A stretch of 64,000 nucleotides of DNA from Elymus sibiricus (Eukaryota > Streptophyta > Magnoliopsida > Poales > Poaceae): the NCBI GenBank assembly GCA_039707655.1, contig CM077665.1:291528205-291592204 (forward strand), written 5' to 3'. Of this stretch, positions 1 to 10,856 are shown piece after piece. Position numbers and translations under genes: made by a program. The notes under the pieces are model-generated. The model worked only from the letters and a program-made list of their open reading frames with translations. It did not search any database and was not told the origin of the DNA. Within the stretch, counting starts at the first letter, position 1; the number at the start of each line of letters is the position of its first letter.

Positions 1-69
1 GGGCTTCTCCTCCGGAGCTTCCTTTGAACTCCGGCTGGAAGAACCTCTCAACAACCTTTTCAACATCAT
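1..69 (-). pseudogene. 5' end of ATHILA-type third ORF of element A (cut by window edge)
   Basis: Reading the minus strand from 69 gives two methionines followed by a basic, serine-rich start containing LLRGSSSRSSKEAP. It aligns with LLRRGSSSRSPKGV near the start of the 350-aa ORF at 60032-61084 in element E. Only 23 codons are inside the window, so intactness cannot be judged. In Athila elements an ORF in this position is often called env-like or ATHILA ORF-1; its function is unknown. Confidence 0.6.
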
Positions 70-817
70 ATTTTTCTCTGAAATAATTCTGAAAGTTTTA
101 AGCCCCTCAAAATAAAAGTGAACAAAACTCGACAAAATTTATAGCAACTACTCCCACAAGTGTCTAGAGGCCATATCATGCATCAAAACTACTTTCAAAC
201 ATACAAATTCAACATGCAAGCTCATATACATGGTCACCAACAGTACAAATATTGCATATCAAACATTAGAACAAAAACTAATTGGAGCATTGGAGGAGTC
301 ACATACTAAGGAGTAATTCCTCAAAACAGTTTTGAAAGCGAAGTTCCAAGCAAGGAGATTGAAAATCACTCTAAAATGAGCAAGAACACGGGCTAGGAGG
401 CAATGGTGATTTTTTCTGGAGGTGGAAGAAGGCTGTGGGCATGGCCACTAAGTGAGTGGGTCCCAGTGGGGCCCACGAGACACCATGGCATGCCTAGGGG
501 GGTAGGCGCTCCACCATGGCCAAAAATTCTTATTTATTCTAGAAAAAATCATACCAAAATTTCAGGGCATTTCGAGAAATTTTATTTTTGGGTCATTTTT
601 TATTGCATGGAAATTTCATAAAATCAAAAATTGTGATATTTTTTTATTCAAAATTTAAATAACAGAAAATAAAACTATGGGTACAGTAGGTTGTGCTGAC
701 TAAATTTTGTCGACCACATGATTCTCAAAAAGAATCCATTAATAAGGTTGATCAAGTCTTATTAACGAACCGTTTTCGATTGACATGAAACCAAATTTTT
801 TTCCGTATGACACTAGG
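70..817 (-). other. Noncoding spacer of element A between protease and third ORF
   Basis: This AT-rich stretch has no meaningful long ORF. It aligns with the spacer 59288-60031 of element E: 721-780 matches the reverse complement of about 59320-59380, and 240-340 matches about 59820-59900. It includes a GC-rich inverted repeat at 471-520 of the kind otherwise seen in LTRs. Confidence 0.7.
471..520. repeat. GC-rich imperfect inverted repeat in element A spacer
   Basis: The segment runs from GCCCACGAGACACCATGGCA to GGCGCTCCACCATGGC, with CCATGG-containing arms either side of a G-rich centre. It resembles the hairpin in A's own LTR (14960-15030), where arms with CACGAGCCA and TGGCTTGTG flank CACGCCC/GCGTGCC. 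Internal copies also exist in B (7371-7424) and E (59616-59666). RNA folding was not computed. Confidence 0.55.
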
Positions 818-1579
818 TTACCTCAATGGGATATGCATTACCCCAATAATAAGAATATCATATCTGTTCTTGACAGTGGGGAGAGGAATTTTGAACTCTC
901 CAATAGTGATTGTTGCAATTTGCTCAATAGAATTGATATTTTTCACCACACTTTGTTTCTTCGGAATGTATACCGTGTGCTGATTACCATTGACATGAAA
1001 AGTAACCTTGCTTTTGCTGCAATCAATAACAACACCTGCAATATTCAAAAAGGGTCTACCAAGGATAATCGACAGGTTGTCGTCCTCGGGCATATCAAGA
1101 ATAACAAAATTCGTTAAGATAGTAACATTTGCAACCACAACGGGGACATCCTCACAAATCCCAATAGGTATAGTAGTGGATTTATCAGCCATTTGCAAAG
1201 ATATTTCAATAGGTGTAGGCTTATTCAAATCTAGTCTTTTATATAAAGAGAAAGACATAACACTAACATCGGCTCCTAAATCACATAAAGCAGTTTTAAC
1301 ATAACTTCGTTTAATGGAGCAAGGTATGGTAGCTATCCATGGATGTCCCAATTTCGTAGGCACTCCACTCTCAAAACAGTAATTAGCAAGCACGGTGGAA
1401 ATCTCAGCTTCAGGTATCTTTCTTTTATTAGTGACAATATCTTTAATATATTTTGCATAAGGAGCCATTTTTAAAATATCCTTTGAATTTGTTCGCAAAA
1501 AGATTGGCCTAAGCATTTCAACAAAGCACTCAAATTCTTCCTCGTCCTTATTTTTAGAAGGCTTGCGAGGGAATGACAT
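818..1579 (-). pseudogene. Element A aspartic protease (retropepsin) domain
   Basis: A 253-codon minus-strand frame encodes an Athila-type retropepsin. The catalytic motif is LCDLGADVSVMS at about residues 98-109, with D100 as the likely nucleophile. A flap-like LPIGICEDVPVVV-type segment and ILGRPFLN near residue 180 follow. The domain would cleave the Gag-Pol polyprotein inside the virus-like particle. The frame ends shortly after the protease, and no RT follows before the spacer. The equivalent domain in E (58505-59287) has a glycine where A has aspartate after DLGA. The frame is open but separated from gag by frameshifts, so it is a relic of the Gag-Pro polyprotein. Confidence 0.8.
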
Positions 1580-1820
1580 GGATTTTTGAACCCATGGATC
1601 TCTATCTTTACCATGTTTTCTTGCAATGAAATCCCTCTTATCATAACGTTTATTCTTAGGAGGTGGGTTATCAAGATCAGCTGCATGTTCTATTTCTACC
1701 TCATTATCAGGTTCTTTATCATTATGTGGTATTGCATCAACATGAACATCTTCATTTTCATTATCACTAAGTGTATGTTCACTACCAGATTGTGTATCAG
1801 CATCAAAAGTGGAAACATCA

Positions 1821-3568
1821 TTATGATTCAGAAGGTTTTTCTACCACAGTTTCACTAGAATCATGCAAAGTTCTATCATTTTTATTTTTGTTTTTGTTCT
1901 TAGATGGACTAGGTGTATCATTATTAATGTTCCGAGAATCATGCTCAATCCTTTTAGGATGTCCTTCAGGATATAGGGGTTCTTGTGTCATTCTACCCCC
2001 TCTAGTCATAACTCTAACAACATGATCATTCAATTTATTATTCATTTCAGTAAGCAAATCATTATGTGACTTAGCAACTTGTTCTAACTGAGTGTGAACC
2101 CTGGATGAATGCTTACCCAAACCTCTAACATCATTAGCAATTCTAAACATCAGGTCACTCAAGCGATCAATCATCATGGTATTTCATTTTAATTGATCCA
2201 TAACATACATATTGAAATGTTCTTTCTTAACAATGTAATTATCAAATTCGTCCATTCATTAACTAACATTTTTATTGTAAGGTATATCACATTCATCAAA
2301 ACTACAAAGAGAATTTACCTCCACTACCTGTGTAGGGATATCAAGTCCATGAATTTCTTCAATAGGTGGTAAATTCTTGACGCCTTCAATTTTAATACCC
2401 TTTTGTTTCATGGATTTCTTACCTTCTTACATATCTTCTGGACTAAGGAACAGAATATCTCACTTCTTTGGAATTGGCTCAGGAGGTGGTTTAGGAAGTG
2501 TCCAATCATTGGCATTCTTCAAAATATTATTCAATAATTCTTCAGCTTGCCCAATAGTTTGTTCCCTAGAAACACAACCAGCACAACTATCTGGGTAGTC
2601 CCCGGAAGCGTCGGTTAGTACATTATAAAAGATATCAAGTATTTCATTTTTCTTAAGAGGATGATCAGGCAAAGCTTTAAGTAATTGGAGAAGCCTCCCC
2701 CAAGCTTGAGGGAGATTCTCTTCTTCAATTTGCACAAAGTTGAATATTTCCTGTAAAGCAGCTTGCTTCTTATGAGCAGGAACGTATTTTTTAGAGAAGT
2801 AATATATCATATCCTGGGGACCACGAACATAACAAGGAGAGAGAGAGTATGGAACCACTTCTTAGCATCACCCTTTAGTGTGAAAGGAAAAAGCTTCAGG
2901 ATATAGTAGTAGCGGATTTTTTCCTCATTAGCAAATAGGGTGGCAATATCATTTAATTTTTTAAGGTGTGCCACAAGAGTTTCAGATTCATAACCATTAA
3001 AAGGATCAGATTCTACCAAAGTAATTCACTCAGGATCAACAGAGAATTCGTAGTCCTTATCGGTAACACATATAGGAGAAGTAGCAAACTTACGATCATA
3101 TTTCATTTTCTCCCTCATAGATTTTTCTTTCAGTTTACTCACTAGTTTCTTAAGAGCATCTCTATCATTACAAGTAAGAAAGTCTCTAGCTATCTCCCCA
3201 TTCAAAACATAGCCATCAGGTACATCAGGCATTTCAATTCTATCAGGAGATCCAGACATAATAAGTGAATTATAATTTTCATTAATTTCAGCATTCTCAA
3301 GTTCTCTAGACTTAGCAATTTGTTCATTAAGAAATTCGCCCAGTGGCATAGTTTCATCAAGCAAAGTACTAACATCATCACAACTTTCATTTAAAACAGA
3401 AGTAGCATCATCAATTAATTGCGACATATCAGATTGAATAGTAGGTGGTGGTGTCACAAGCTTACTCAAAACAGAATGTGAATCAAGTGCAGAGCTAGAT
3501 GGAAATTACTTACCTGCACTCATCCTAGAGTATACGATCTTGGTGTTACCATCTTTCATATTCTTCAT
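1821..3568 (-). pseudogene. Element A gag, broken into several frames
   Basis: The likely start is the ATG at 3568-3566, giving MKNMKDGNTK, which matches MKNLKDNRTK in E. Homology to E's gag follows: TPPP..DMSQLIDDATS, the EKIRYYYILKLFPF segment, then QEIFNFVQIEEENLPQAWGR and CAGCVSREQT. This order is typical of Retrotrans_gag in Athila-like elements, which forms the particle coat. Visible lesions are an early TAA where E has GAA, a TGA at 3026-3028, a frameshift near 2850 beside a GA dinucleotide run, and loss of frame between 2460 and 2177. The last piece (2177-1821) carries MMIDRLSDLMFRIANDVRGL, also present in E at about 57911. Confidence 0.8.
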
Positions 3569-3614
3569 AGCGATCAATGGATATCCCAAGTGAACTTAAT
3601 AAATAGAGCTATGC

Positions 3615-3632
3615 TCCCTGGCAACGGCACCA
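3615..3632 (-). other. Primer-binding site of element A
   Basis: The minus strand reads TGGTGCCGTTGCCAGGGA, an Athila-type PBS with one change from the more usual TGGCGCCGTTGCC. It lies 18 bp from the point where B interrupts the LTR/internal junction. Element E has TGGCGGCGTTGCCAGGGA in the same place. Confidence 0.85.
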
Positions 3633-3645
3633 AAAAAAGGTCTTC

Positions 3646-3650
3646 ATAAC
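3646..3650. repeat. Left target-site duplication of element B (ATAAC)
   Basis: ATAAC directly precedes the TGATGACCC end of B and is repeated at 13886-13890 directly after the other end. Five base pairs is the usual duplication length for LTR retrotransposon integrases. Confidence 0.92.
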
Positions 3651-5173
3651 TGATGACCCACAAGTATAGGGGATCTATCGTAGTCCTTTCGATAAGTAAG
3701 AGTGTCGAACCCAATGAGGAGCGGAAGGAAATGACAAGCGGTTTTCAGTAAGGTATTCTCTGCAAGCACTGAAATTATCGGTAACAAATAGTTTTGTGAT
3801 AAGATAATTCGTAACGGGTAACAAGTAACAAATGTAGCAAAGGTGCAGCAAGGTGGCCCAATCCTTTTTGTAGCAAAGTACAAGCCTGGACAAACTCTTA
3901 TATGAAGCAAAGCGCTCCCGAGGACACTTGAGAATTTCTGTCAAGCTAGTTTTCATCATGCTCATATGATTCACGTTCGTTACTTTGATAATTTGATATG
4001 TGGGTGGACCGGTGATTGGGTGCTGCCCTTACTTGGAGAAGCCTCCCACTTATGATTAACCTCTCTCGCAAGCATCCGCAACTACGAAAAAGGAATTAAG
4101 ATAAATCTAACCAGAGCATGAAACATATGGATCCAAATCAGCCCCTTACGAAGCAACGCATAAACTAGGGTTTAATCTTCTGTCACTCTAGCAACCCATC
4201 ATCTACTTATTACTTCCCAATGCCTTCCCCTAGGCCCAAATAATAGTGAAGTGTCATGTAGTCGACGTTCACATAACACCACTAGAGGATAGACAACATA
4301 CATCTCATCAAAATATCGAACGAATACCAAATTCACATGATTACTTATAACAAAACTTATCCCATGTCCTCAGGAACAAATGTAACTACTCACAAAGCAT
4401 ATTCATGTTCATAATCAGAGGAGTATTAATTACCATTAAGGATCTGAACATATGATCTTCCACCAATTAAACCAACTAGCATCAACTACAAGGAGTAATC
4501 AACACTACTATCAACCCACAGGTACCAATCTGAGGTTTTGAGACAAAGATCGGGTACAAGAGATGAACTAGGGTTTGGAGAGGAGACGGTGCTGGTGAAG
4601 ATGTTGATGCAGATTGACCCCCTCTCGATGAGAGGATCATTGGTGATGACGATGGCTTCGATTTCCCCCTCCGGGAGGGAAGTTTCCCCGGCAGAACAGC
4701 TCCGCCGGAGCCCTAGATTGGTTCTGCCCAGGTTCCGCCTCGAGACGGCGGCGCTTCATCCCGAAATCTCTCTTATGATTTTTTCCAGGTCAAAACCCTC
4801 CATATAGCAGAAGATGGGCACCGGAGGCCTGTCAGGGGCCCCACAAGCCACAGGGGCGCGCCCAGGGGGGTAGGGTGCGCCCCTTGGCTTGTGATCTCCT
4901 GGTGGGTCCCCTCTGGTATTTCTTTCGCCCAATATTTTTTTATATTCCAAAATAATTCTCCGTAACATTTCAGGACTTTTGGAGTTGTGCAGAATAGGTC
5001 TCTCATATTTTCTCCTTTTCCAGTCCAGAATTCTAGCTGCCGGCATTCTCCCTCTTCATGTAAACCTTGTAAAATAAGAGAGAAAAGGCATAAGTATTGT
5101 ACCATAATGTGTAATACCATCCCATAATGCAATAAATATCAATATACAAGAATGATGCAAAATGGACGTATCA
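3651..5173 (-). repeat. 3' LTR of element B
   Basis: On the minus strand it starts TGATACGTCCATTTTGCATC and ends TATACTTGTGGGTCATCA (TG...CA). It is 1523 bp and aligns over its whole length with 12381-13885, with scattered single-base differences. The main indel is about 18 bp present here near 4860-4880 and absent from the other LTR, inside the GC-rich hairpin. Short open frames within it are chance ORFs of the LTR, not genes. Confidence 0.93.
4842..4894. repeat. GC-rich hairpin in 3' LTR of B
   Basis: CACAAGCCA and TGGCTTGTG form a 9-bp outer stem, and GGGGCGC pairs with GCGCCCC inside it. On the minus strand it lies upstream of the TATA-like CTATATGGAG near 4800. Comparable hairpins occur in every Athila-like LTR of the window. 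Confidence 0.7.
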
Positions 5174-5187
5174 ACTCCCCCAAGCTT
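5174..5187 (-). other. Polypurine tract of element B
   Basis: The minus strand reads AAGCTTGGGGGAGT directly before the TGATACG start of the 3' LTR. This is the plus-strand primer site for reverse transcription. E carries AAGCTTGGGGGAGTA and D AAGCTTGGGGATGC in the same position. Confidence 0.92.
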
Positions 5188-5192
5188 AGACC

Positions 5193-5210
5193 TCGCTTGT
5201 CCTCAAGCGA
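5193..5210 (-). other. Stem-loop just upstream of the B polypurine tract
   Basis: The minus strand reads TCGCTTG-AGGA-CAAGCGA, a perfect 7-bp stem with a 4-nt loop, ending 5 bp before the PPT. Equivalent stem-loops with different stem sequence are at 41909-41928 (D) and 63139-63158 (E), so pairing is kept while the bases differ. Function is unknown; a role in RNA packaging, 3' processing or plus-strand priming is inference. Confidence 0.75.
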
Positions 5211-6689
5211 AAGCCGAAATCGATAAATATGTCCACATGTTTAGAGATAGAGGTGTCGAAAAAATAAAATACGGACATGGGAGCATCATGATCATATTTA
5301 GAACAACAATACTTATTGATATATAATTTCTTATACTAGAGTAACAATTCATTCACAAGGTAAAATATGAATCAAGAACTCTATTGAGAACCAACAAACT
5401 ATGATCTTATTCATTGAAGCAATTGCAATTTATCATAACATCGGAAAGAGTCAATATAAGAGCTTGTAAAGCAAATCCACATACTCAATCATCTTTTAGT
5501 CTTTCATAATTGCTAACACTCACGCGGTACTTATGAGGTCAAAGCTTCAATTGGTAATGTCAACAGATATAACTCATGATCACCCACATCCGAGTGGATA
5601 TATGTGTCTAGATCATTCCCCAACACATGACGCTTGCCAAGAGAGAAAGGCAAAATAAAGGAAGTGGTGAAGGTCACCACGACTCTTGCATAAAGGTAAG
5701 TACTAGAAAGTAAATGTCATAGATAGGCCCTTCGAAGAGGGAAGCAGATGTTGTCATGCGCTTTTATAGTTGGATGCGCAATCTCTTAATGCAAAAGAAC
5801 GTCACTTTATATTGCCTCTTGTGATAAAGAACTTTATTATGCAGTCTGTCGCTTTTATTTCTTCCATATCACAAGTTCGTATAAAGTTTATTTTCCTGAC
5901 ACTAATAGATCATACATATTTAGAGAGCAATTTTTATTGCTTGCACCGATGACAACTTACTTGAAGGATCTTACTCAATCCATAGGCAGGTATGGTGGAC
6001 TCTCATGGCAAAACTGGGTTAAGGATGTTTGGATGCACAAGTAGTATCTCTACTTGGTGCGGAAGTTTTGGCTGATATGGGGTGGAAGCAAGCGTCACAT
6101 GTTAAAGGATCTATAACCATATAACTTCTATTCGGAAATAAGCAAACATAACCCATTATGTTGTCTTCCTTGTCCAACATCAACTTTTTAGCATATAATA
6201 TTTTAATGAGTGCTCACAATCATAAAAGGTGTCCAAGATAATATATTTATATGTGAACCTCTCTTTCTTTATTACTTCCTTTTAATTGCAACAATGACCA
6301 ATCGCTATGTTTGTCAACTCGCAACAAACTTCAATCGACATACTTCTTATATGTGAAGTCATCACTCCCCATAAGATCATTATATATACTCTTTGCTTTT
6401 ATTCTATACTTCTTTCTATTTCTTTTTCTCAAGATCATAGCAAGCAAGCAAAGCCCTCAACTCAAAACTACTTTTTATTATATAACTCTCGGACTCGCTT
6501 ACATAGGGGGAACAAAAAACAAAACTCAAAGCTAGATCACACTAAAAACTTTATTCTACTAGATCAAGGTATAACCAAAAGGATTGAACTGAGAAAAACG
6601 ATAAAAGTAAAAGATGTGATGGTGATACGATACCGGGGCACCTCCCCCAAGCTTGGCACAAGCCAAGGGGAGTGCCCATACCCATGTGT
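5211..6689 (-). other. Noncoding 3' internal region of element B
   Basis: This AT-rich stretch has only short chance ORFs. About 5973-6260 (reverse complement) aligns with 40580-40830 of element D, including CATGAGAGTCCACCA, the preceding GCATCCAAA and the phrase around ATCTTGGACATCTTTTATGA. It is therefore conserved between families with different LTRs. No other feature is visible. Confidence 0.6.
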
Positions 6690-7214
6690 TTAGTTGTCTT
6701 CCTTCGGAGGAGGTGATGTTGGAGTTGTTGATGAGGTTGGAAGCTTGTCCTCCGTCTTCCAAGGTATAGGCTCACCATCGTAAAATGATGAATGGGTCTC
6801 CAGGATCCGCAAATCTGTAGCCAAACTCATTCTCTTGAATCTGTATTCATACTCACAGTTTTGGTTTTGCACGTCATAGATCTGGGCTTGGATATGCCCG
6901 ATTTTCTCGTAAAGCTTAAAGATGTGCTCCCCGATGTCCTTGGCGTCCAGCTTGTGCTTATGGGTCAACTCCGCGATCATCATGTGATTGGCATTGAGTC
7001 CGCGTTCCACCATCCCTTGGCAATTGAAGACTTGCTGCTCCATTGCTTCGAGCCTTGTTTCCACACTTCCGGTCTTCTTTGGCCCCTCAACATCACGGAT
7101 GTGCAGCACCCCCTCACGCATCTCAATGGTTTGGGGGTGTCGCAGCACCTCCGCAAGGTAGGGGTTGATGAACTTCTCGAAGAACTTGTCCTTCGAACCA
7201 CTTGGGGACGTCAT
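6690..7214 (-). CDS. Third ORF of element B, 174 aa, coiled-coil-like
   Basis: The intact frame starts MTSPSGSKDKFFEKFINPYL and lies downstream of integrase, where Athila elements carry an env-like or ATHILA ORF. It is mostly polar and helix-prone: heptad-like hydrophobic spacing runs through about residues 50-135 (TRLEAMEQQVF, KLYEKIGHIQAQIYDV), and the last 20 residues are rich in Pro, Thr and Ser. No signal peptide, membrane segment or catalytic motif is visible, so an envelope role is not supported. It is one of few intact frames in B although gag-pol has several lesions. A TATA-like sequence and a GC-rich hairpin precede it. Function unknown. Confidence 0.6.
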   Translation of the reverse strand: MTSPSGSKDKFFEKFINPYLAEVLRHPQTIEMREGVLHIRDVEGPKKTGSVETRLEAMEQQVFNCQGMVERGLNANHMMIAELTHKHKLDAKDIGEHIFKLYEKIGHIQAQIYDVQNQNCEYEYRFKRMSLATDLRILETHSSFYDGEPIPWKTEDKLPTSSTTPTSPPPKEDN

Positions 7215-7296
7215 GACGATCTAAATCTATCCAGAAAAACAACAAAAACAAGAACAGAGGATTTTTCCGTGGTACGGTGGTCAAAACCTTCGGGAG

Positions 7297-7424
7297 ATTA
7301 TATAATGAATTTTTACCGACCTAAAGGAGTATACCACAAGAAAACGGAGTCCGAAGGGTACACGGGGTGGCCACAAGCCACAGGGGCGCGCCCAGGGGGG
7401 TAGGGCGTGCCCCCCTGTCTTGTC
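7297..7424 (-). promoter_or_regulatory. LTR-like hairpin and TATA-like box upstream of B third ORF
   Basis: At 7371-7424, arms CCACAAGCCA and TGTCTTGTCG flank GGGGCGCGCC and GGCGTGCCCC, closely resembling the hairpin in B's own LTRs (4842-4894). Downstream on the minus strand, at 7306-7297, is ATTATATAAT, about 65 bp past the hairpin and 83 bp before the ORF start at 7214. The order hairpin then TATA is that of the LTR promoter. Whether it is transcribed independently is inference. Confidence 0.45.
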
Positions 7425-7542
7425 GCCTCCTCGTGCACTCTTCGGACTACTTTAAATTTTCCTAATTTATTAAATATTTCAAAATAGAGAAAATTTGCTA
7501 TTGAAAAAGTTTTGGAGTCGGTTTGCTTACCGTATCACATAC

Positions 7543-8690
7543 CTATTCCTTTTCGGAGTCTAAAACGTTCTGGTAGGTCTCCCTAATGTACTCCTCCGGA
7601 GTTATGGTATTGATAATATTGGTTTCAACATTTATGGGAGTACCTGAGATATAATGTTTGATTCTTTGCCCGTTTACCACCATGGGATTTGTGCCTTCGG
7701 CGTTGTTAATCTTGATGGCACCGGAACGGTACACTTCCTCGATAATGTAAGTCCCTTCCCATTTAGAGAGAAGTTTTCCTGCAAAAAATCTCAAACGAGA
7801 ATTGTATAGCAAGACATGGTCACCTACATTGAATTCACGCTTTTGTATCCTTTTATCATGCCATCTCTTAAACTTTTCTTTAAATAACTTGGCATTCTCA
7901 TAGGCCTGGGTTCTCCATTCATCAAGTGAGTTAATATCAAATAACCTCTTCTCACCAGCAAGTTTGAAATCATAGTTGAGCTCTTTGATTGCCCAATAAG
8001 CTTTATGTTCTAGTTCTAGAGGTAAGTGACATGCTTTACCATAAACCATTTTATACGGAGACATACCCATAGGGTTTTTGTAAGCAGTTCTATAAGCCCA
8101 TAATGCATCATCAAGTTTCTTAGACCAATTCTTTCTAGATCTATTAACAGTCTTTTGCAAGATCAATTTAATTTCTCTATTGCTTAATTCTACTTGACCA
8201 TTAGACTGAGGATGATAAGGAGATGCAATTCTATGATTAACATCATACTTAGCAAGCAATTTACGGAAAGCACCATGAATAAAGTGTGAACCACCATCAG
8301 TCATTAAATATCTAGGGACTCCAAATCTAGGGAAAATAACTTCTTTAAGCATTTTAATAGAAGTGTTATGATTAGCACTAGTAGTTAAAATAGCTTCTAC
8401 CCACTTAGTAACATAATCAACAGCAACTAGAATATGAGTATACCCGTTAGACTTTGGAAAAGGTCCCATATAATCAAAACCCCAAACATCAAATGGTTCA
8501 ATAACAAGAGAGTAATTCATAGGCATTTCCTGACGTCTACTAATATTACCAATTCTTTGACATTCATCACAAGACAAGACAAACTTACAAGCATCCTTGA
8601 AGAGAGTAGGCCAATAAAAACCAGATTGTAATACCTTGTGTGCAGTTCTATCTCCAGCGTGGTGTCCTTAGTAGGCCTCGGAGTGACACT
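7543..8690 (-). pseudogene. Element B integrase
   Basis: From 8577 an open frame of 344 codons carries the catalytic core: D35 in FDYMGPF, D94 in MTDGGSHF and E130 in [11 protein letters not shown], a DD35E triad with correct spacing. A C-terminal segment resembling the GPF/GPY module follows ([14 protein letters not shown]). The zinc-binding part lies upstream in the same frame, with [13 protein letters not shown] and later CDEC, but a TAA at 8668-8670 interrupts it and a TAG at 8701-8703 separates it from RNase H. It would join cDNA to target DNA; the core residues are present but the protein cannot be made in one piece. Confidence 0.9.
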
Positions 8691-8700
8691 TGTATAGGAT

Positions 8701-9090
8701 CTATTCCTGTTCATGCTCAGGTACACAACGTCTAATAACACCATCTACTCCTTCCTTATAGAGGTGTGGATCATCACAAAAGTAATGTCTTAAATCATAG
8801 AAGAACTTTTTCTTTTGTTGGTATGTGAAACTAGGTGGTATAAATTTAGCAACAATGTAATTAGCATAATCAGCATACCATGGAGCATTACGTGAAACAT
8901 TTATGACAGCCAATTGTTCATCAGGAAAGCTATCATCAATAGGTAGTGGGTCATCAAGAACATTTTCTAACCTAGACAAGTTGTCTGCTACGGGGTTCTC
9001 AGCACCCTTTCTATCAATAATATGCAAATCAAATTCTTGTAGTAGAAGAACCCATCTAATAAGTCTAGGTTTAGCATCTTTCTTTTCCAT
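8701..9090 (-). pseudogene. Element B RNase H C-terminus and linker
   Basis: The frame contains [20 protein letters not shown] and [16 protein letters not shown], the end of the Ty3/Gypsy RNase H and the linker to integrase. It is displaced from the RT frame by a short deletion near 9105: THTD is followed directly by a shifted reading, where a HAA-type sequence is expected. It ends at a TAG (8701-8703), beyond which the reading continues into the integrase zinc-binding region. Confidence 0.85.
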
Positions 9091-10820
9091 AAGATATTTA
9101 ATAGCACATCAGTGTGAACAGTTACTTTGGAATCAACAATATAAGGTCTGAACTTATCACAAGCAAACACAACTGCTAAAAAATCCTTTTCAGTGGTAGC
9201 ATAGTTTCTTTGAGCATTGTCTAGAGTTTTACTAGCATAATGGATAATATTTAATTTCTTATCAACTCTTTGTCCTAGAACAGCACCAACGGCATAATCA
9301 GTAGCATCACACATAATTTCAAAGGGTAGGTTCCAATGAGGTGGTTGAACAACAAGTGCAGTGATCAAGGCTCTCTTAAGAATTTCAAATGCTTCTACAC
9401 AATCATCATCAAAAATGAATGGAACATCTTTTTGCAAAAGATTAGTGAGAGGCCTAGAAATCTTAGAGAAGTCTTTAATAAACCTCCTATAGAAAACAGC
9501 ATGACCAAGGAAACTTCTTATACCATTGATATCCGTAGGACATGGCATTTTTTCAATAGCATCAACTTTAGCTTTATCAACTTCAATACCTCTTTCGGAG
9601 ATTTTGTGTCCCAAGACAATGCCCTCATTAACCATAAAGTGGCACTTCTCCCAATTCAAGACAATATTAGTTTCTTCACATCTCTGCAAAACTCGATCAA
9701 GGTTGCTCAAGCAATCATCAAAAGAAGTTCCGTAAACGGAGAAATCATCCATGAAAACCTCAACAATCTTTTCACAAAAGTCGGAGAATATAGCCATCAT
9801 ACATCTTTGAAAGGTAGCAGGTGCATTGCATAAACCAAAAGCCATACGTCTATAAGCAAAGGTACCGAAAGGACAAGTAAAAGTGGTCTTCTCTTGATCC
9901 TCTTTTGACATAGGTATTTGAGAGAAACCAGAATAACCATCTAGAAAGCAGAAGTGTGTGTGTTTGGATAGTCTTTCTAGCATTTGATCAATAAAAGGTA
10001 GAGGGTAATGATCTTTTCTAGTAGCTTTATTTAATTTCCTGAAATCAATTACCATTCTATATCCTGTAACAATTCTTTGCGGGATCAATTCATTTTTATC
10101 ATTAGGAACAACAGTAATACCTCCCTTCTTAGGGACACAATGAACGGGACTAACCCATCTACTATCAGCAGTAGGATAAATTATACCTGCCTCCAGAAGC
10201 TTTAATATTTCATTTCTTACCACTTCTTTCATTTTAGGATTTAACCGTCGTTGGTGATCAACAACTGGTTTAGCATCAGGCTCCATATTAATTTTATGCT
10301 GGCATAGAGTGGGACTAATGCCCTTAAGATCATCAAGAGTATATCCAATAGCAGCTCGGTGCTTCCTCAGAGTTTTCAATAATCTCTTTTCTTCATGCTC
10401 TGAAAGGTTAGCACTAATAATAACAGGATATATCTTATTTTCATCAAGATAGGCATATTTCAAAGTATCCGGTAATTGTTTAAGCTCAAACACGGGATCA
10501 CCCTTGGGTGGAGGAGGATCCCCAAGTATTTCAACAGGCAAATTGTGTTTCAAAATAGGGTGCTGATCAAAGAAAATCTTATCTATTTCATTCCTTTCAT
10601 TCATATGCATATCATTTTCATGATCTAGCAAATATTGTTCTAAAGGATCAGTAGGAGGCACATCAATAGAAGCAAGGCCAATAATTTCATCATTACTAGG
10701 CATTTCTTTATCATGGGGTCGTCTACGAAATTTAGAGAAATTAAACTCATGAGACACATCCCCAAAACTTACAGTAACAGTTTCTTTCTCATAATCTATT
10801 TTAGCATTAACAGTATTCAA
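8988..10820 (-). pseudogene. Element B reverse transcriptase and RNase H
   Basis: A 610-codon frame. RT spans about residues 215-400, with VIDFRKLN, FLDGYSGFSQIPM (about 292-304), the FGLCNAPATFQ motif and the catalytic FMDD at 356-359, a usual variant of YxDD. RNase H follows, with CDATDYAVGAVLGQ (D505), TTEKDFLAV (E544) and TVHTD near 571. These enzymes copy the genomic RNA to cDNA and remove the RNA strand. The frame begins after a TAA at 10857-10859 that replaces a probable CAA, and ends in a shifted tail after the deletion near 9105. Catalytic residues are intact but the polyprotein is not. Confidence 0.93.
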
Positions 10821-10856
10821 GAAAGATCTACCAAATATAATAGGACAAAAATCATC

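Noticed and set aside
4538..4807. Open frame of 89 codons, near-identical to one at 13268-13537
   Set aside because: Both lie in the two LTRs of B and simply reflect LTR sequence; no domain and no coding signature.
3651..5173. Recombinant LTR shared by A and B (LTR-internal-LTR-internal arrangement)
   Set aside because: The ATAAC duplication and the separate A-type LTR at 13886-15240 explain it as simple nesting.
8434..8631. Plus-strand open frames opposite B's pol and G's pol
   Set aside because: These are antisense shadows of integrase, RT and gag frames with no independent support.
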